A DNA stretch of 64,000 bases from Sphingomonas sp. UV9 (GCF_004101245.1 NZ_SCIN01000002.1:124001-188000), one strand, 5' to 3'; positions 35,558-44,285 are shown, numbered from the stretch's first letter. Notes: generated from the letters alone by a model not told the origin. Numbers and translations: made by a program.

Positions 35558-36712
35558 TCATCCCCCGGAATGAGGTCGGACTAGCTGTACCTGGTTGGGA
35601 TCAACCCCCTCCGCCGCATGGACAACGATCACGTCCATCTCGTCCGGCAGTGCTTGAGCGATCATCGTGCGCGCTTGGCTCAAGGCGTTGCCGATGGTCT
35701 GCGCGGCGGCGATCGCGGTATAAAATTGAACCGCGAAGATGTGCGATGTCGAATCCCCGACGGTGTCGTTCGTCGCAATGACGATTGGCGCGACCTGCAG
35801 TATCCGGTCGACTCCGTCCATGGTGTGGCACGCGTTAAGGACGACCAGTGCAGGTGTCTGATCGGTCGCACCAAGTAGACTTGCGACCTTGTCATACCCG
35901 ACGAGCTCGTCGCCGGGAGTGATCGGATCGGCCGTGTCGAAGAGCAGGCCTTCCCCCGCGTGGCCGGAGAAGTGGACAACGTGCGGTCGCAGTTCGTTCA
36001 GGCCGTCCACGAGATCCTGAACCGTGGCGGCGGGGCGATGCCTAAAATCGACAAGGTCGCGGTGCTCAGCGCCACGGAGAGCCCTCAAGACATTGTTGAC
36101 CTCGGCGTCGACGCGCAACGCAGTCAAGTTCGGGGTGGCGGGACTGGCGGTAAGATACAGAACCCGCAGCTTCTCCGGCTGAGGCTCCCTGACGTGAACG
36201 TGGTGCACGGTGCCGCTAGCCAAGCGACCGATCTCCCTTGCGCGGTCTCTATCTGCTTGGTGGCGCTTCGCAGCGTCCCGGTCGCGCTTAGCCTGTTCGG
36301 TTTTCTCCTTTCGACGTCGGGCGTCGTCCGCGCGATCCCGCTTATCCTGATCTGCCTTCCCTTTATTACGTGCCGCGGTTGCAGCGCGCTCGTCGTTCGC
36401 CGTCTCGGAGCGCTCGGCCGTCCGCAGGCTCTGCTCCTTACTGGCCTGCCGCGTCATCAGGATGGACAACTTGTTCTGCAGGGCGCCGATGCGTTTCTCG
36501 GCGGCTGCGACCTTCTTGTCCTCCGCGTCAGCCTGTCGGACATGCATATCCCGTGTCGACGCTGACGACGCCTTCGCCGCCGACGCCCGCTTTTGGGACG
36601 CCGCGGTGCGTGCGGTTCGCGCCTTGTCCTCCTCGCCCCCTATGTCGGACCGGACCTTGCCCACATCCTTGGTGATCTGCGCAAGATCGCGCTTGTACTG
36701 GTCAGATTGCAT
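35558..36712 (-). CDS. CHAT-domain protease with N-terminal coiled coil, 384 aa
   Basis: Residues 1-165 are a highly charged Lys/Ala/Glu/Arg coiled coil. The CHAT domain starts near 180 (LRVLYLTASPATPNL); its His is H251 in VVHFSGHAGEG and its Cys is C295 in LVVLNACHT. CHAT proteases are caspase relatives; the best-known bacterial member is the type III-E CRISPR protease Csx29/TPR-CHAT. Start ATG at 36712 follows GGAG. It lies 43 bp after the subtilisin, so the two are probably co-expressed. The coiled coil might polymerise or sense. Confidence 0.85.
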   Translation of the reverse strand: MQSDQYKRDLAQITKDVGKVRSDIGGEEDKARTARTAASQKRASAAKASSASTRDMHVRQADAEDKKVAAAEKRIGALQNKLSILMTRQASKEQSLRTAERSETANDERAATAARNKGKADQDKRDRADDARRRKEKTEQAKRDRDAAKRHQADRDRAREIGRLASGTVHHVHVREPQPEKLRVLYLTASPATPNLTALRVDAEVNNVLRALRGAEHRDLVDFRHRPAATVQDLVDGLNELRPHVVHFSGHAGEGLLFDTADPITPGDELVGYDKVASLLGATDQTPALVVLNACHTMDGVDRILQVAPIVIATNDTVGDSTSHIFAVQFYTAIAAAQTIGNALSQARTMIAQALPDEMDVIVVHAAEGVDPNQVQLVRPHSGG

Positions 36713-36755
36713 CTGCTTACTCCACGGCCTCGTCTGCTTGTCGGAATTGCGGCTT

Positions 36756-37922
36756 TCAGGGTGCGGTGACGAGGCCCTGCCCGACGTCGACCTCTGCGTA
36801 TTCCTCCCCGAACGCGTCTCGGCGCGCGTTCTGGATGAGGGCGGCACGGACGTTCAGAGGAGTTGGCGTTCTGCCGCCCTTGCCAATCGCCTCCCACCAC
36901 AGTGCAGCAATTCCGGCGGTATGAGGGCACGCCATGCTGGTGCCGCTGAGCGAATGCAGGCCACCGCCCGTACGCGCGGAAAGGATATCAACGCCTGGCG
37001 CGCTGACCATAGCCATGCTGTTGGAGAAGCCAGCGACAGTGAGCCGGTCTTCTCCGCGGCCAACCGCCGCGACGGAAATCACGTCGTCCGCTGCAGCGGG
37101 AATGGACGCCGCGATACGCCAGTCCGGATGTTCGTCGCGGCGGCTTTCGTTGCCGGAGGCCGCGACGACTAAGGCGCCGCCACCAAGTCCCCCTCTGGCC
37201 TTCGTGAGGTTCATAACCGCGTCAAATGCACGCAGGTTCACCCGGTAGGCCTCGAGCGCGTTCGACGTCGCGAGTTCGACCGGCCAATTGTCGTCTAACC
37301 AGCTCGCGACCATCCCAGGGAAGTCGAAACCCAAAGACATCGAAATAACGTTTGCGCCGCGCGAGAGCGCCCAGTTGATCCCGTCGACGATCATCTCGGA
37401 ATCGCCTCCCCCGCTATCGCCAAGGACCTTGCCGATGAGCGCGCGATTGACACCTCGCGCGATGCCGATCCGAACCCCATCCACATCGCGTCCGAAAATA
37501 GTGCCGGCGCAATGGGTGCCGTGTCCTTGGCGGTCGCCGTCGCCGTCGCCGCTGAAGTCGCGCTGCTCGATATCGATGCCTGCGAACGCCGGGTGCGAGG
37601 CATCAAGGCCGGTATCCAAGACTGCTACCGAGACATCACTGCCCGTGTACTTTGACGCGAGCGCGCCGGTGGCGTCCAAACCCCATGCGTCAGCCGCTGC
37701 TGCTGCGCCTGCCTCGAACGGCTTGATCAGCTTGATCGCCATGGCCGGGGCGATCGCCTCGACGTCCGGCTCCGCCGCGATCGATGCCGCATCACGTTGC
37801 GTGAGACGTTCGTAGACGATCGACCCGGGGGGCGTCGCCTTGAACTGGTCGACGCCCCGAGTCCTCTCGCCGCCCCGGGCAGGAGACTGTTTCCGAAGTA
37901 TCACGTATTTACGCAAAATCAT
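36756..37922 (-). CDS. Intracellular subtilisin-like serine protease (S8), 388 aa
   Basis: Catalytic triad in order: D103 in AVLDTGLD, H134 in GHGTHCAG and S329 in SGTSMACPH, with the oxyanion Asn in AASGNES. Residues 30-65 (VYERLTQRDAASIAAEPDVEAIAP) resemble an I9-type inhibitory prodomain, so it may be made as an autoinhibited zymogen. No signal peptide, which is unusual for S8 but common when they sit in conflict systems. Start ATG follows GGGAGA. It precedes CHAT in the run. Confidence 0.92.
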   Translation of the reverse strand: MILRKYVILRKQSPARGGERTRGVDQFKATPPGSIVYERLTQRDAASIAAEPDVEAIAPAMAIKLIKPFEAGAAAAADAWGLDATGALASKYTGSDVSVAVLDTGLDASHPAFAGIDIEQRDFSGDGDGDRQGHGTHCAGTIFGRDVDGVRIGIARGVNRALIGKVLGDSGGGDSEMIVDGINWALSRGANVISMSLGFDFPGMVASWLDDNWPVELATSNALEAYRVNLRAFDAVMNLTKARGGLGGGALVVAASGNESRRDEHPDWRIAASIPAAADDVISVAAVGRGEDRLTVAGFSNSMAMVSAPGVDILSARTGGGLHSLSGTSMACPHTAGIAALWWEAIGKGGRTPTPLNVRAALIQNARRDAFGEEYAEVDVGQGLVTAP

Positions 37923-38021
37923 TCTCCCGAGTAGTCAGCGCTGCCGAAGGTCTGACACTTTGCGATAGTGGGGGGGCTGATTACAGCAAGTGCTGGTACC
38001 AACGACGAGCACCGCTTCAGC

Positions 38022-38411
38022 CTAACGTCCGCCCGCGATTAGAAGCTTCAGGTTCGGCCATGTCCAGTCGTACATCTTGTCGGTAGCTGACGCTGCAGTC
38101 GGCCGAATGTTGGCCTTATCCTTGTATCCACCTAATAGAAAATAGGGCTTACCCTCGGCCTGCGCGATCTTGAGCTCGGCGCTAACGCCGATGGCCGTGT
38201 TTGTATGCAATCCGCAAATAACCACAACAAGGTCTACCGACCTGATCCGTGAGGTTACCTTGGCCTTCCAGTCCCCGTCTATATGAGTTTTAACAGACCA
38301 GTCCGCCAACTCGAACGGGCTGTCGGGTAGTCTGGACTGTCCGACAATTGCTTCCTTGAGAAACGAGTCGTGATCGTAATCGAAACTGATGAATACGCGC
38401 TTGTTAGCCAT
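38022..38411 (-). CDS. TIR-like protein of the MTH538/DUF1863 family, copy 2, 129 aa
   Basis: Starts MANKRVFISFDYDHD; then GQSRLPDSPFE, SVKTHIDGDWKAKVTSRIR and VVVICGLHTNTAIG, with a Glu in VSAELKIAQAEGKP. The copy at 39536-39907 has the same blocks. This family includes the signal-producing TIR-like protein of Thoeris (ThsB). It lies 138 bp after caspase 2 and 99 bp before the subtilisin gene. ATG at 38411 was chosen at the domain start; 38423 is possible. Confidence 0.8.
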   Translation of the reverse strand: MANKRVFISFDYDHDSFLKEAIVGQSRLPDSPFELADWSVKTHIDGDWKAKVTSRIRSVDLVVVICGLHTNTAIGVSAELKIAQAEGKPYFLLGGYKDKANIRPTAASATDKMYDWTWPNLKLLIAGGR

Positions 38412-38549
38412 TGATTGTATCACCTGTGATGCCGCCCGAGACGCTGATCGTCAAAGGTTTTGAAACGACTATCGAACTCGACGCGGCTGTAACCCGATCC
38501 GGGGCCCTGCATCTCCGTTCAGACTTTCCGTTGATCGTCGTCGTCCAGC

Positions 38550-39533
38550 TCAGATATGCTCCTTCACGACCAGACGCCGGTAGTGCTCTCCGAGCACCGT
38601 CAACTTGCAGCCCCTGCTTTCAATCGCTGCGTGGTACATGTGCGTCGCCCCGACTGGCACCACGAGGTTCACCCGGTTCAGCTTCTGTAGTATGGCGAAC
38701 CGGCGCGTATTCTCCTCGACCGGGTCGACAACAACGCCGTCGATCGGTCGATCTGGTTCGAACGTCGGGTCGAGCGGGAATTCGTGATCTCCGCTTGGGA
38801 ACAGGGTCGCTATCGCCTTGAGGTCATCAATCGAGATTGGCGGATGAACCTGGCGGAGGGAAACGAAGCTGTTGACGTTGGTCCGGAACAGGGGTCGCTG
38901 TCGATCCCAAGATCCAAGAGATTGGTCGATGTGTGCGTAGACGCTGCCGGGAGTGATCTCGCCGAGCAGGTTTCCTGCCGCACCGTTTAACGCGTCGACC
39001 AGCAAATTCGTGAAGACGCCCCCTTCATCGGTCTCATGAGCATACTGCTTGGCCGAGGAGGCCGTGAGAATCGTCAATCCCTGACTAAGCTCCGCAAACC
39101 GCGCGTCATTAGCCGCAGTGCCGGCAACGCCCGAGTAGCAGCTGTCGAGCAGCAGAATCTTGTTGGTAACGGTCGAGTCGTTGGCAAGTTTAAGAACTTC
39201 GCCCAACGGTAGACCGTCGTCGCCGTCCGTTGTGTCCGTGCCGCAAAGGTAGCCGCCCGTGGCTTCTGCATGACCGTGACCGGCAAAGTACAAAAGCGCG
39301 ATCTCCTCGTCACCGGCGAACAGCTCGCGGATTTCCTCCTTGAGCATTTTGCGGGAAACAACGTCATTGGGACCCGTCCCGGTCAGTAGCTTGGTCTGGA
39401 AATTCTTCGTACCGTCAGCGTGTCGGTCGAGGACCTGCTTGACGGCGTGTGCGTCGTCGACGCAGCCGGATAGCTGCGCCAAGTCCGTATAGTAGTCGAT
39501 CCCTACTATCAGCGCCTTCCGGCCCTTTCCCAT
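38550..39533 (-). CDS. Caspase-like cysteine protease (peptidase C14), 327 aa
   Basis: [11 protein letters not shown] opens the fold; H86 lies in YFAGHGHAE and C132 in [12 protein letters not shown]. The last 85 residues parallel the tail of caspase 1: [10 protein letters not shown] aligns with YKLAPSYERK, then [23 protein letters not shown] with MYDTALAFETVLLTPLGRFYWEL. The tail may bind a common partner. The ATG is 2 bp after the stop of the TIR-like gene at 39536; a TTG start overlapping that stop is possible. Coupling suggests a TIR-signal to caspase pair. Confidence 0.88.
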   Translation of the reverse strand: MGKGRKALIVGIDYYTDLAQLSGCVDDAHAVKQVLDRHADGTKNFQTKLLTGTGPNDVVSRKMLKEEIRELFAGDEEIALLYFAGHGHAEATGGYLCGTDTTDGDDGLPLGEVLKLANDSTVTNKILLLDSCYSGVAGTAANDARFAELSQGLTILTASSAKQYAHETDEGGVFTNLLVDALNGAAGNLLGEITPGSVYAHIDQSLGSWDRQRPLFRTNVNSFVSLRQVHPPISIDDLKAIATLFPSGDHEFPLDPTFEPDRPIDGVVVDPVEENTRRFAILQKLNRVNLVVPVGATHMYHAAIESRGCKLTVLGEHYRRLVVKEHI

Positions 39534-39535
39534 TG

Positions 39536-39907
39536 TCAAAGACCGTCAATGAAATCGGCGATGGTCTTCCAGCTCCAGGCCTTCGCGACGACCCCCGAAA
39601 CAGCGGTTGAATCGTTGGAATAGGCCCAAATACCCAAGACAGGCACCCCTTCCTCCTTCGCGCACGCAATCTCCCATTTCTGACCGGAAGAGGTGAGCGA
39701 GTTCTTGCTGATCAAGGCGATGACTCCGTCAGACCGCCGGATCCGCGTACGCACTTTCGTCTTCCATTCCTCGGCGTACGCCTCCTTCACCGACATATCG
39801 ATGTACTCGAACGGAGAAGTCGTGTGCAGCGATTGCCCCTTGAGCAAGTTCCGTTGACCCTCGTCCTCGATCGCGAACGCGACGAAAATCACCTTCTTGT
39901 CAGCCAT
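39536..39907 (-). CDS. TIR-like protein of the MTH538/DUF1863 family, copy 1, 123 aa
   Basis: [57 protein letters not shown] and [13 protein letters not shown] follow the same order as the copy at 38022-38411, so the two are paralogues. The ATG at 39907 follows AAGGGGGA. Its stop lies 2 bp from the caspase 2 start. Members can generate a nucleotide signal from NAD+; whether this one does is inference. Confidence 0.8.
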   Translation of the reverse strand: MADKKVIFVAFAIEDEGQRNLLKGQSLHTTSPFEYIDMSVKEAYAEEWKTKVRTRIRRSDGVIALISKNSLTSSGQKWEIACAKEEGVPVLGIWAYSNDSTAVSGVVAKAWSWKTIADFIDGL

Positions 39908-40008
39908 TTCAGTATCCCCCTTATTTACTGCGTCTAGCTTGCGAGATCGGGCCGGGCCCTTTCCGTCGCAAGAGACCATTACATCCGATTTGAAATCATC
40001 TTCCCTTT

Positions 40009-41070
40009 TCAGTGGTCTTCAAGAAGGTCGATCGTGATCGAGCCTGGCTCCCCTGCCGGGAAATGGCATCGGTATGCATATTGGTCCGCGACTTTTGCAG
40101 CCGCCCATGGAGTGGTCCGGTCCGTCGCATAATTGAAGTACAGATCCTTTGTACCGGAGGGACCGAAATGCAGGAATTGGGCGATCGACTGGGGATCAGG
40201 GTGCTGATGAATTTTACCATTCGTCGAGATTGCCATGCGGCGACAGTCGAGAAGTTCGATTAGGCGCTTCGAGGTGTTCTTGACGCTTCCGTGATGCGAC
40301 GCCTTCAGCACGTCCACACGGTAGCGGCCCCCTTCGGCAGCGGCGAACGGCTCGAGCGATGCCGCCAGAAGATCCGGATGCGCGTCGCCGCCGAACAGGA
40401 TCCGGCGGCCTGCCCATTCGGCAATGAACGCGATGCTTGAACCGTTCGGCAGTTCGACGTCGGTGGCGACCGGCCCGATCAAATCCTCAACGATCAATGG
40501 ATCGGCGACGGGCGGCTGCTTTGCAGCCATGCGAACCCCGCCCCGTCGGCGTAGGTCTTCCTGGCCCCGCCACTTCGTCCATTTGCCCCCCAGCGCAGCT
40601 AGATGACGCTCGTCTGGGGACAGCATCGTCACCTGCAGGCCCGCAATGTCGATCGCTCCGGACACAGATTCGGTCCGCGCGACTCCATCGGAGAATGATC
40701 TGTTGACCGGCCAGCCGAGTTCGGAGAGCCGTAGGGAGTAGGCGTCGCCCTGTTTCATGCTACGGGTTCCAGCAGAGACCATTTCACGGCGACCGTTGTA
40801 CCAGACCTGCTGCGGCACGACCGGTGGAGCCGCGTCCCGAAGGTATTCCAACGCCCCCTCGATGTGATCGGCATCGATGTGGGTGAGAACGTAGAGCTCG
40901 AGCGTCCCGCCGGCTTCTCGAATACCGGCAAGGCGATCGCGGAGATGGGTGTACGCCGACGCCCTGCCGCCATCCACTACCATGTGGCTCAGCCGGTCAC
41001 TGTCACTCCAGGACAGAAGAAGACAGTCGCCGTCCCCCGCAGGTAGCATCTCAAGCCGAAAAGTGGGCAA
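40009..41070 (-). CDS. Metallo-beta-lactamase-fold hydrolase, ComEC/Rec2-like, 353 aa
   Basis: Starts LPTFRLEMLPAGDGDCLLLSW; the metal motif is LTHIDADHIEGAL (HxDxDH), then FGGDAHPD and KASHHGSVKNTS. Such stand-alone MBL proteins recur beside bacterial proteases in conflict operons; they may hydrolyse nucleotides or nucleic acid. The start is TTG at 41070, because AAGGAG lies 6 bases upstream and the domain begins there. It is the first gene of the nine-gene run, so its promoter may drive the first block. Confidence 0.8.
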   Translation of the reverse strand: MPTFRLEMLPAGDGDCLLLSWSDSDRLSHMVVDGGRASAYTHLRDRLAGIREAGGTLELYVLTHIDADHIEGALEYLRDAAPPVVPQQVWYNGRREMVSAGTRSMKQGDAYSLRLSELGWPVNRSFSDGVARTESVSGAIDIAGLQVTMLSPDERHLAALGGKWTKWRGQEDLRRRGGVRMAAKQPPVADPLIVEDLIGPVATDVELPNGSSIAFIAEWAGRRILFGGDAHPDLLAASLEPFAAAEGGRYRVDVLKASHHGSVKNTSKRLIELLDCRRMAISTNGKIHQHPDPQSIAQFLHFGPSGTKDLYFNYATDRTTPWAAAKVADQYAYRCHFPAGEPGSITIDLLEDH

Positions 41071-41191
41071 ATCGATCTCCTTCCCTGTACCTGTCGATGT
41101 CCGGACCGGGAGGCTAGCACCGATCGCGATCAGCAAGCATTCGCCCTGTAGCAAAGCACCCGACCCACTCGCCTTCTCGTCCGCGCAGGGA

Positions 41192-41647
41192 TCAGGTCAC
41201 GCTCGGTTCCTGGTGCCAAGTTGCTTCGAGCCACGCCTCCACCTGATCCGTCGCGTTGTCACTGAGTATCAGCCAACTCCGCCGCCTGTCCCGAACGTCG
41301 CGACGACGCGCGACGATGCCGGAGGCCAACAGACGTCTAACGTATCGAAGGCCGGTCGTACTCGGCACGCCTGCGGCGATGCAGGCGTCCATTATGCTGA
41401 CCTCCTCCCCTGAAAGGCGCGCACAATAAAGGTCCAGCATCACGTCCCATGCCGGCTCACGAAACACGTCCGCCTTGAACGCGGTGCGTCGAAGCCCACG
41501 TTGATGAATGTAACGCCGTGCCAGATCCAGCGACCGTCGTCTGGCGACCGCATTGCCGTCCGCTCCAGCAGGCAGCGAATCTTGCTCGGAGCCGAAGTCG
41601 ACCAAAGCATCTTCGCGGCTTCGCTCACTTCCGGTCGGCTCGTCCAT
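41192..41647 (-). CDS. Winged-helix DNA-binding protein, 151 aa
   Basis: The DNA-binding part is FREPAWDVMLDLYCARLSGEEVSI, a recognition helix in PSTTGLRYVRRLLASGIV, and a wing with RRRDVRDRRRSWLILS. This resembles sphingomonad MarR-like regulators. The N-terminal 50 residues are polar. ATG at 41647 or an in-frame GTG at 41662 could start it; both overlap the membrane-protein gene upstream. Last of a four-gene unit with a LuxR-type protein. It might control the adjoining protease run. Confidence 0.75.
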   Translation of the reverse strand: MDEPTGSERSREDALVDFGSEQDSLPAGADGNAVARRRSLDLARRYIHQRGLRRTAFKADVFREPAWDVMLDLYCARLSGEEVSIMDACIAAGVPSTTGLRYVRRLLASGIVARRRDVRDRRRSWLILSDNATDQVEAWLEATWHQEPSVT

Positions 41648-42062
41648 TTTCAAGAATGCCACCCCAATCCAGCAGCACTCCGATAAGGAGAACGATCAGC
41701 TTCACTGGCGACCACACACTCTCCAACACGAAGTAGGCACGGGCATCGAATGACCCTAGAAACCAGACCGACCCGTGCGAAGCCACGGTCAGCAGGTGCA
41801 AACCCGCGAGCCAGATCGTCCAGTACCGGCGGCTGGCCATCGCAACCGCGATAAGGCCGGTCAGCAGGGCGAGATCGACCATGAACACCGGCAGGTGCGG
41901 ACTTGCCCAGGACTGTTGTGCAGCACGCGCATAGTGCGTTCCGACAAGCGCCAAAACGTATAGCAATGCCACGCTCCGGCCGTCCCTGCCGCCCAGAAGG
42001 GCGGCTGCGCCGCAACTGACCGCGACCAGTATGAGGAACATCGTCCCGATCATGGTGCTCAC
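41625..42062 (-). CDS. Small integral membrane protein, 145 aa
   Basis: About five hydrophobic helices fill the chain (FLILVAVSCGAAALLGG; ALLYVLALVGTHYA; VDLALLTGLIAVAMA; IWLAGLHLLTVASHG; VKLIVLLIGVLLDWGG). No signature residues. Start GTG at 42062, or ATG at 42053. It overlaps the winged-helix gene and follows the 123-aa gene after about 45 bp. Confidence 0.65.
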   Translation of the reverse strand: MSTMIGTMFLILVAVSCGAAALLGGRDGRSVALLYVLALVGTHYARAAQQSWASPHLPVFMVDLALLTGLIAVAMASRRYWTIWLAGLHLLTVASHGSVWFLGSFDARAYFVLESVWSPVKLIVLLIGVLLDWGGILENGRADRK

Positions 42063-42106
42063 GCGTCGCGTTCAGCGACCAAGGGGCCGCAATGACGGAG
42101 CGTCGA

Positions 42107-42478
42107 TCAGAGGGCAGCTGCGGTCTCGACCGATTCCGACCGTCCAATCGGAACGACGAAGCTCTGTGGAAAGCCGTCCGCGCATCCTTCGAGCCGTTCC
42201 TCGACCCCCTTCGAGCGGGCAATGGCGTGCAACGCGCCAATCGATTCCGCCATCGCCTTGCGACTTGCCAGGATACCCTGAACGCTCTGGTCGAATGAAG
42301 CATAGAGCCGCTGGGTCGTGCCGACGCGGACCGGATGCGCTTTCGCAGCCTGAAGCGTGGTGACGAAAAGCTGTGTCTGAGCGAGAAGAGCATCGTCGAT
42401 CGCGGTTAGCGCGGTGCGCGTGTCCGCGACGATCACGTCGGCGACGGTCTCGCAGGTGGGAATGCCTCGGATCTTCAA
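42107..42478 (-). CDS. Helical hypothetical protein, 123 aa
   Basis: Not recognised. Helices with VADVIVADTRTALTAIDDALLAQTQLF and SFDQSVQGILASRKAMAESI suggest a four-helix bundle. No signal or membrane segment. Start is TTG at 42478, placed 6 bases after GGGGG. It sits between the LuxR-type and membrane genes in one unit. Confidence 0.6.
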   Translation of the reverse strand: MKIRGIPTCETVADVIVADTRTALTAIDDALLAQTQLFVTTLQAAKAHPVRVGTTQRLYASFDQSVQGILASRKAMAESIGALHAIARSKGVEERLEGCADGFPQSFVVPIGRSESVETAAAL

Positions 42479-42499
42479 ATGAGCCCCCTTGCGCCGGTC

Positions 42500-42973
42500 T
42501 CATCTGCCCATCAGCCACACGAGACCGCTGCCCAACAGGACCAGCGCCGTGAAGAATGAGAGAGCGAGAGCGGCGACTTTCAGTATCGAGATTGCGATCT
42601 CGACGCGATTGAACCGATGCAGGCCTCCTCCAATCGGAGGGACAGCAAGCAGCCACCGTGATGCGGCGACAACCCGACCACGCAGCAATCCAATCGGCCC
42701 GACAAGCCGTGACGATCTGGATACAGATGGCTGTACAGAATTCAGTTCGACACCGTTCTCGATCGACAGAAACGCCGCCGCCGCCTCGTCGCGGCCGCGC
42801 ACGCCGAGTTGCTGCGCAGCGCGGGAAAGGTAGTTATCTACGGAAGACGGCGCGAGGCCCAGCCGGTCCGCGATGACCTTCGAGCTGGTCACTCCGGCGG
42901 CAACCAATCTCAGACATTCTATCTGACGCTCCGACAGCCCAGCGGCGATACCGTGATTCTCGAATTTTCTCAT
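42500..42973 (-). CDS. LuxR-type HTH protein with C-terminal membrane helix, 157 aa
   Basis: The HTH is LSERQIECLRLVAAGVTSSK, ADRLGLAPSSVDNYLSRAA, typical of the GerE/LuxR DNA-binding domain, at residues 12-65. The C-terminus is one membrane helix (LKVAALALSFFTALVLLGSGLVWLM), so it is a tethered regulator. No receiver domain is present. ATG at 42973 follows AGGGCGG. It heads the four-gene unit and is divergent from the papain gene, so it may regulate both. Confidence 0.8.
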   Translation of the reverse strand: MRKFENHGIAAGLSERQIECLRLVAAGVTSSKVIADRLGLAPSSVDNYLSRAAQQLGVRGRDEAAAAFLSIENGVELNSVQPSVSRSSRLVGPIGLLRGRVVAASRWLLAVPPIGGGLHRFNRVEIAISILKVAALALSFFTALVLLGSGLVWLMGR

Positions 42974-43178
42974 CTCGGCCGCCCTACGATGCACAAAGGC
43001 ATCCGGATATACTCGAACATCGATGCAGCGATGACGGCATTGTGCGCGGCCCGCATCGACAAGAAATCACGGATGCCATTTTGGAAGCTTCTCGTCGGGA
43101 CGGGGCCGACGACACACGGATATCATGTCCCTTGCGCAGATGCAGGCGCCGCGACATGCTTCTCTCCGAAGGAAGACC

Positions 43179-43991
43179 ATGCTGACCATCCACGAAATCG
43201 AACAGGCCATCGCTGAGAAGGCGCACGGGAGCTGGGCCGCGGGGGAGACCGCCGTCTGGCATCGGTTGGGATCGGGCGGAGGCAGCGGCCTGTTCGGCCT
43301 TCGGATCACCGACAACCAGGGCGCGTTGAAAGCGGCGGCTGACGACTTCGACACATTGGCCGCGCCACCGCCCCCTGCCGCAGTCGACTGGCGGTGCCAA
43401 GACGGTGGACGATTGGCACCGGTACGCGATCAGGGCCTCGACTGTGGCGCTTGCGTTGCCTTTGCAACCGCGGCCGTGGTTGAGGCGCGACACTGGATTG
43501 ACGCGGGCTCGTCTGTCGAGCTCTCCGAGGCCGAGCTGTTCCACTGCAATGGCGGCTCATGCGACGACGGCTGGGGCCTCGCGGCGGGGTTCGATTCGGC
43601 TACAAGGGGGATGGCGCTGCTTGCCGACGCTCCTTGGGTCGATGATCCTACCTGCACGAGCGCCAAGATGGTCGTCACGGTGTCCAGTTATACGGAACTG
43701 ACGGACTTCGACGCACGGCGGCGGGCAGTCGCTCAAGGGCCGGTCGTAGCCGGGATGGAAGTTTACGAGGACTTGGCAAGCTACGTCGGCGGGATCTATC
43801 AGCAGGTCGCTGGCACCTACAGAGGCGACCACGCGGTCTGCATTGTGGGATACGACGACGCCGATCAATGCTGGATCGTTCGCAACAGCTGGGGCACGGG
43901 ATGGGGCGAGGGGGGCTACTTTAGGATCGCGTACGGCCAATGCCGCATCGATGACCTGCCGTTCTACTCATGCGACACACGAGCGGTCTGA
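43179..43991 (+). CDS. Papain-like cysteine protease (peptidase C1), cytoplasmic, 270 aa
   Basis: Residues 70-270 are the papain domain. QGLDCGACVAFA carries the oxyanion Gln (Q85) and the catalytic Cys (C92), where the usual Trp after it is Val. Later come H218 in GDHAVCIVGYDD and N236 in WIVRNSWGTGWGEGGYF, a full triad. ELFHCNGG aligns with the LSEQ-CxGG part of papains. There is no signal peptide, while most C1 proteases are exported. The start has GAAGGAAG upstream. Six bases after its stop lies a chagasin-like inhibitor gene, so activity is probably kept in check by a partner. Confidence 0.9.
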   Translation: MLTIHEIEQAIAEKAHGSWAAGETAVWHRLGSGGGSGLFGLRITDNQGALKAAADDFDTLAAPPPPAAVDWRCQDGGRLAPVRDQGLDCGACVAFATAAVVEARHWIDAGSSVELSEAELFHCNGGSCDDGWGLAAGFDSATRGMALLADAPWVDDPTCTSAKMVVTVSSYTELTDFDARRRAVAQGPVVAGMEVYEDLASYVGGIYQQVAGTYRGDHAVCIVGYDDADQCWIVRNSWGTGWGEGGYFRIAYGQCRIDDLPFYSCDTRAV

Positions 43992-43997
43992 GCGCGC

Positions 43998-44285
43998 ATG
44001 CAGCGCGTTCCTGAAGGTGGATCCATCGAAGTTGTTCCCGCGGAGACGTTCGTCATCGAGCGTCGCGGACGGGATAGCTCCGGCCTGCGCACCACCGTCG
44101 AAGTTCCCGACGGCGTCGAACATCTGACTACGGGTAAACCGACAAAGGAGGGTTTCGGCGGAAAACCGCGTATCGAGGAAACCTTCCGATGCTCGCGTCG
44201 AGGCGCCTTTGAGATTAGGTTCGTGAGCGGCCGGCCTTGGCAGAGCGCGACGCGAGTAATCACCACGAAGGCGACCTGCACCTAG
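43998..44285 (+). CDS. Chagasin-like inhibitor of papain-family proteases (I42-like), 95 aa
   Basis: Chagasins inhibit C1 proteases through three loops. Here the L6 loop is clear (GRPWQ, residues about 78-82), and the preceding loop and strand match (GFGGKPRIEETFRC, then GAFEIRFVS). The first loop, normally NPTTGY, is replaced by RDSSGLR, so the assignment is a good but not certain match. Strand pattern and size (about 110 aa in the family) fit. No signal peptide, consistent with a cytoplasmic target, the papain gene directly upstream. Its stop shares CTAG with the IetS-like gene. Confidence 0.65.
   Translation: MQRVPEGGSIEVVPAETFVIERRGRDSSGLRTTVEVPDGVEHLTTGKPTKEGFGGKPRIEETFRCSRRGAFEIRFVSGRPWQSATRVITTKATCT

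Noticed and set aside
32077..41070. Complete Thoeris system
   Set aside because: TIR-like proteins are present, but I see no ThsA-type SIR2/SLOG or other classical Thoeris effector.
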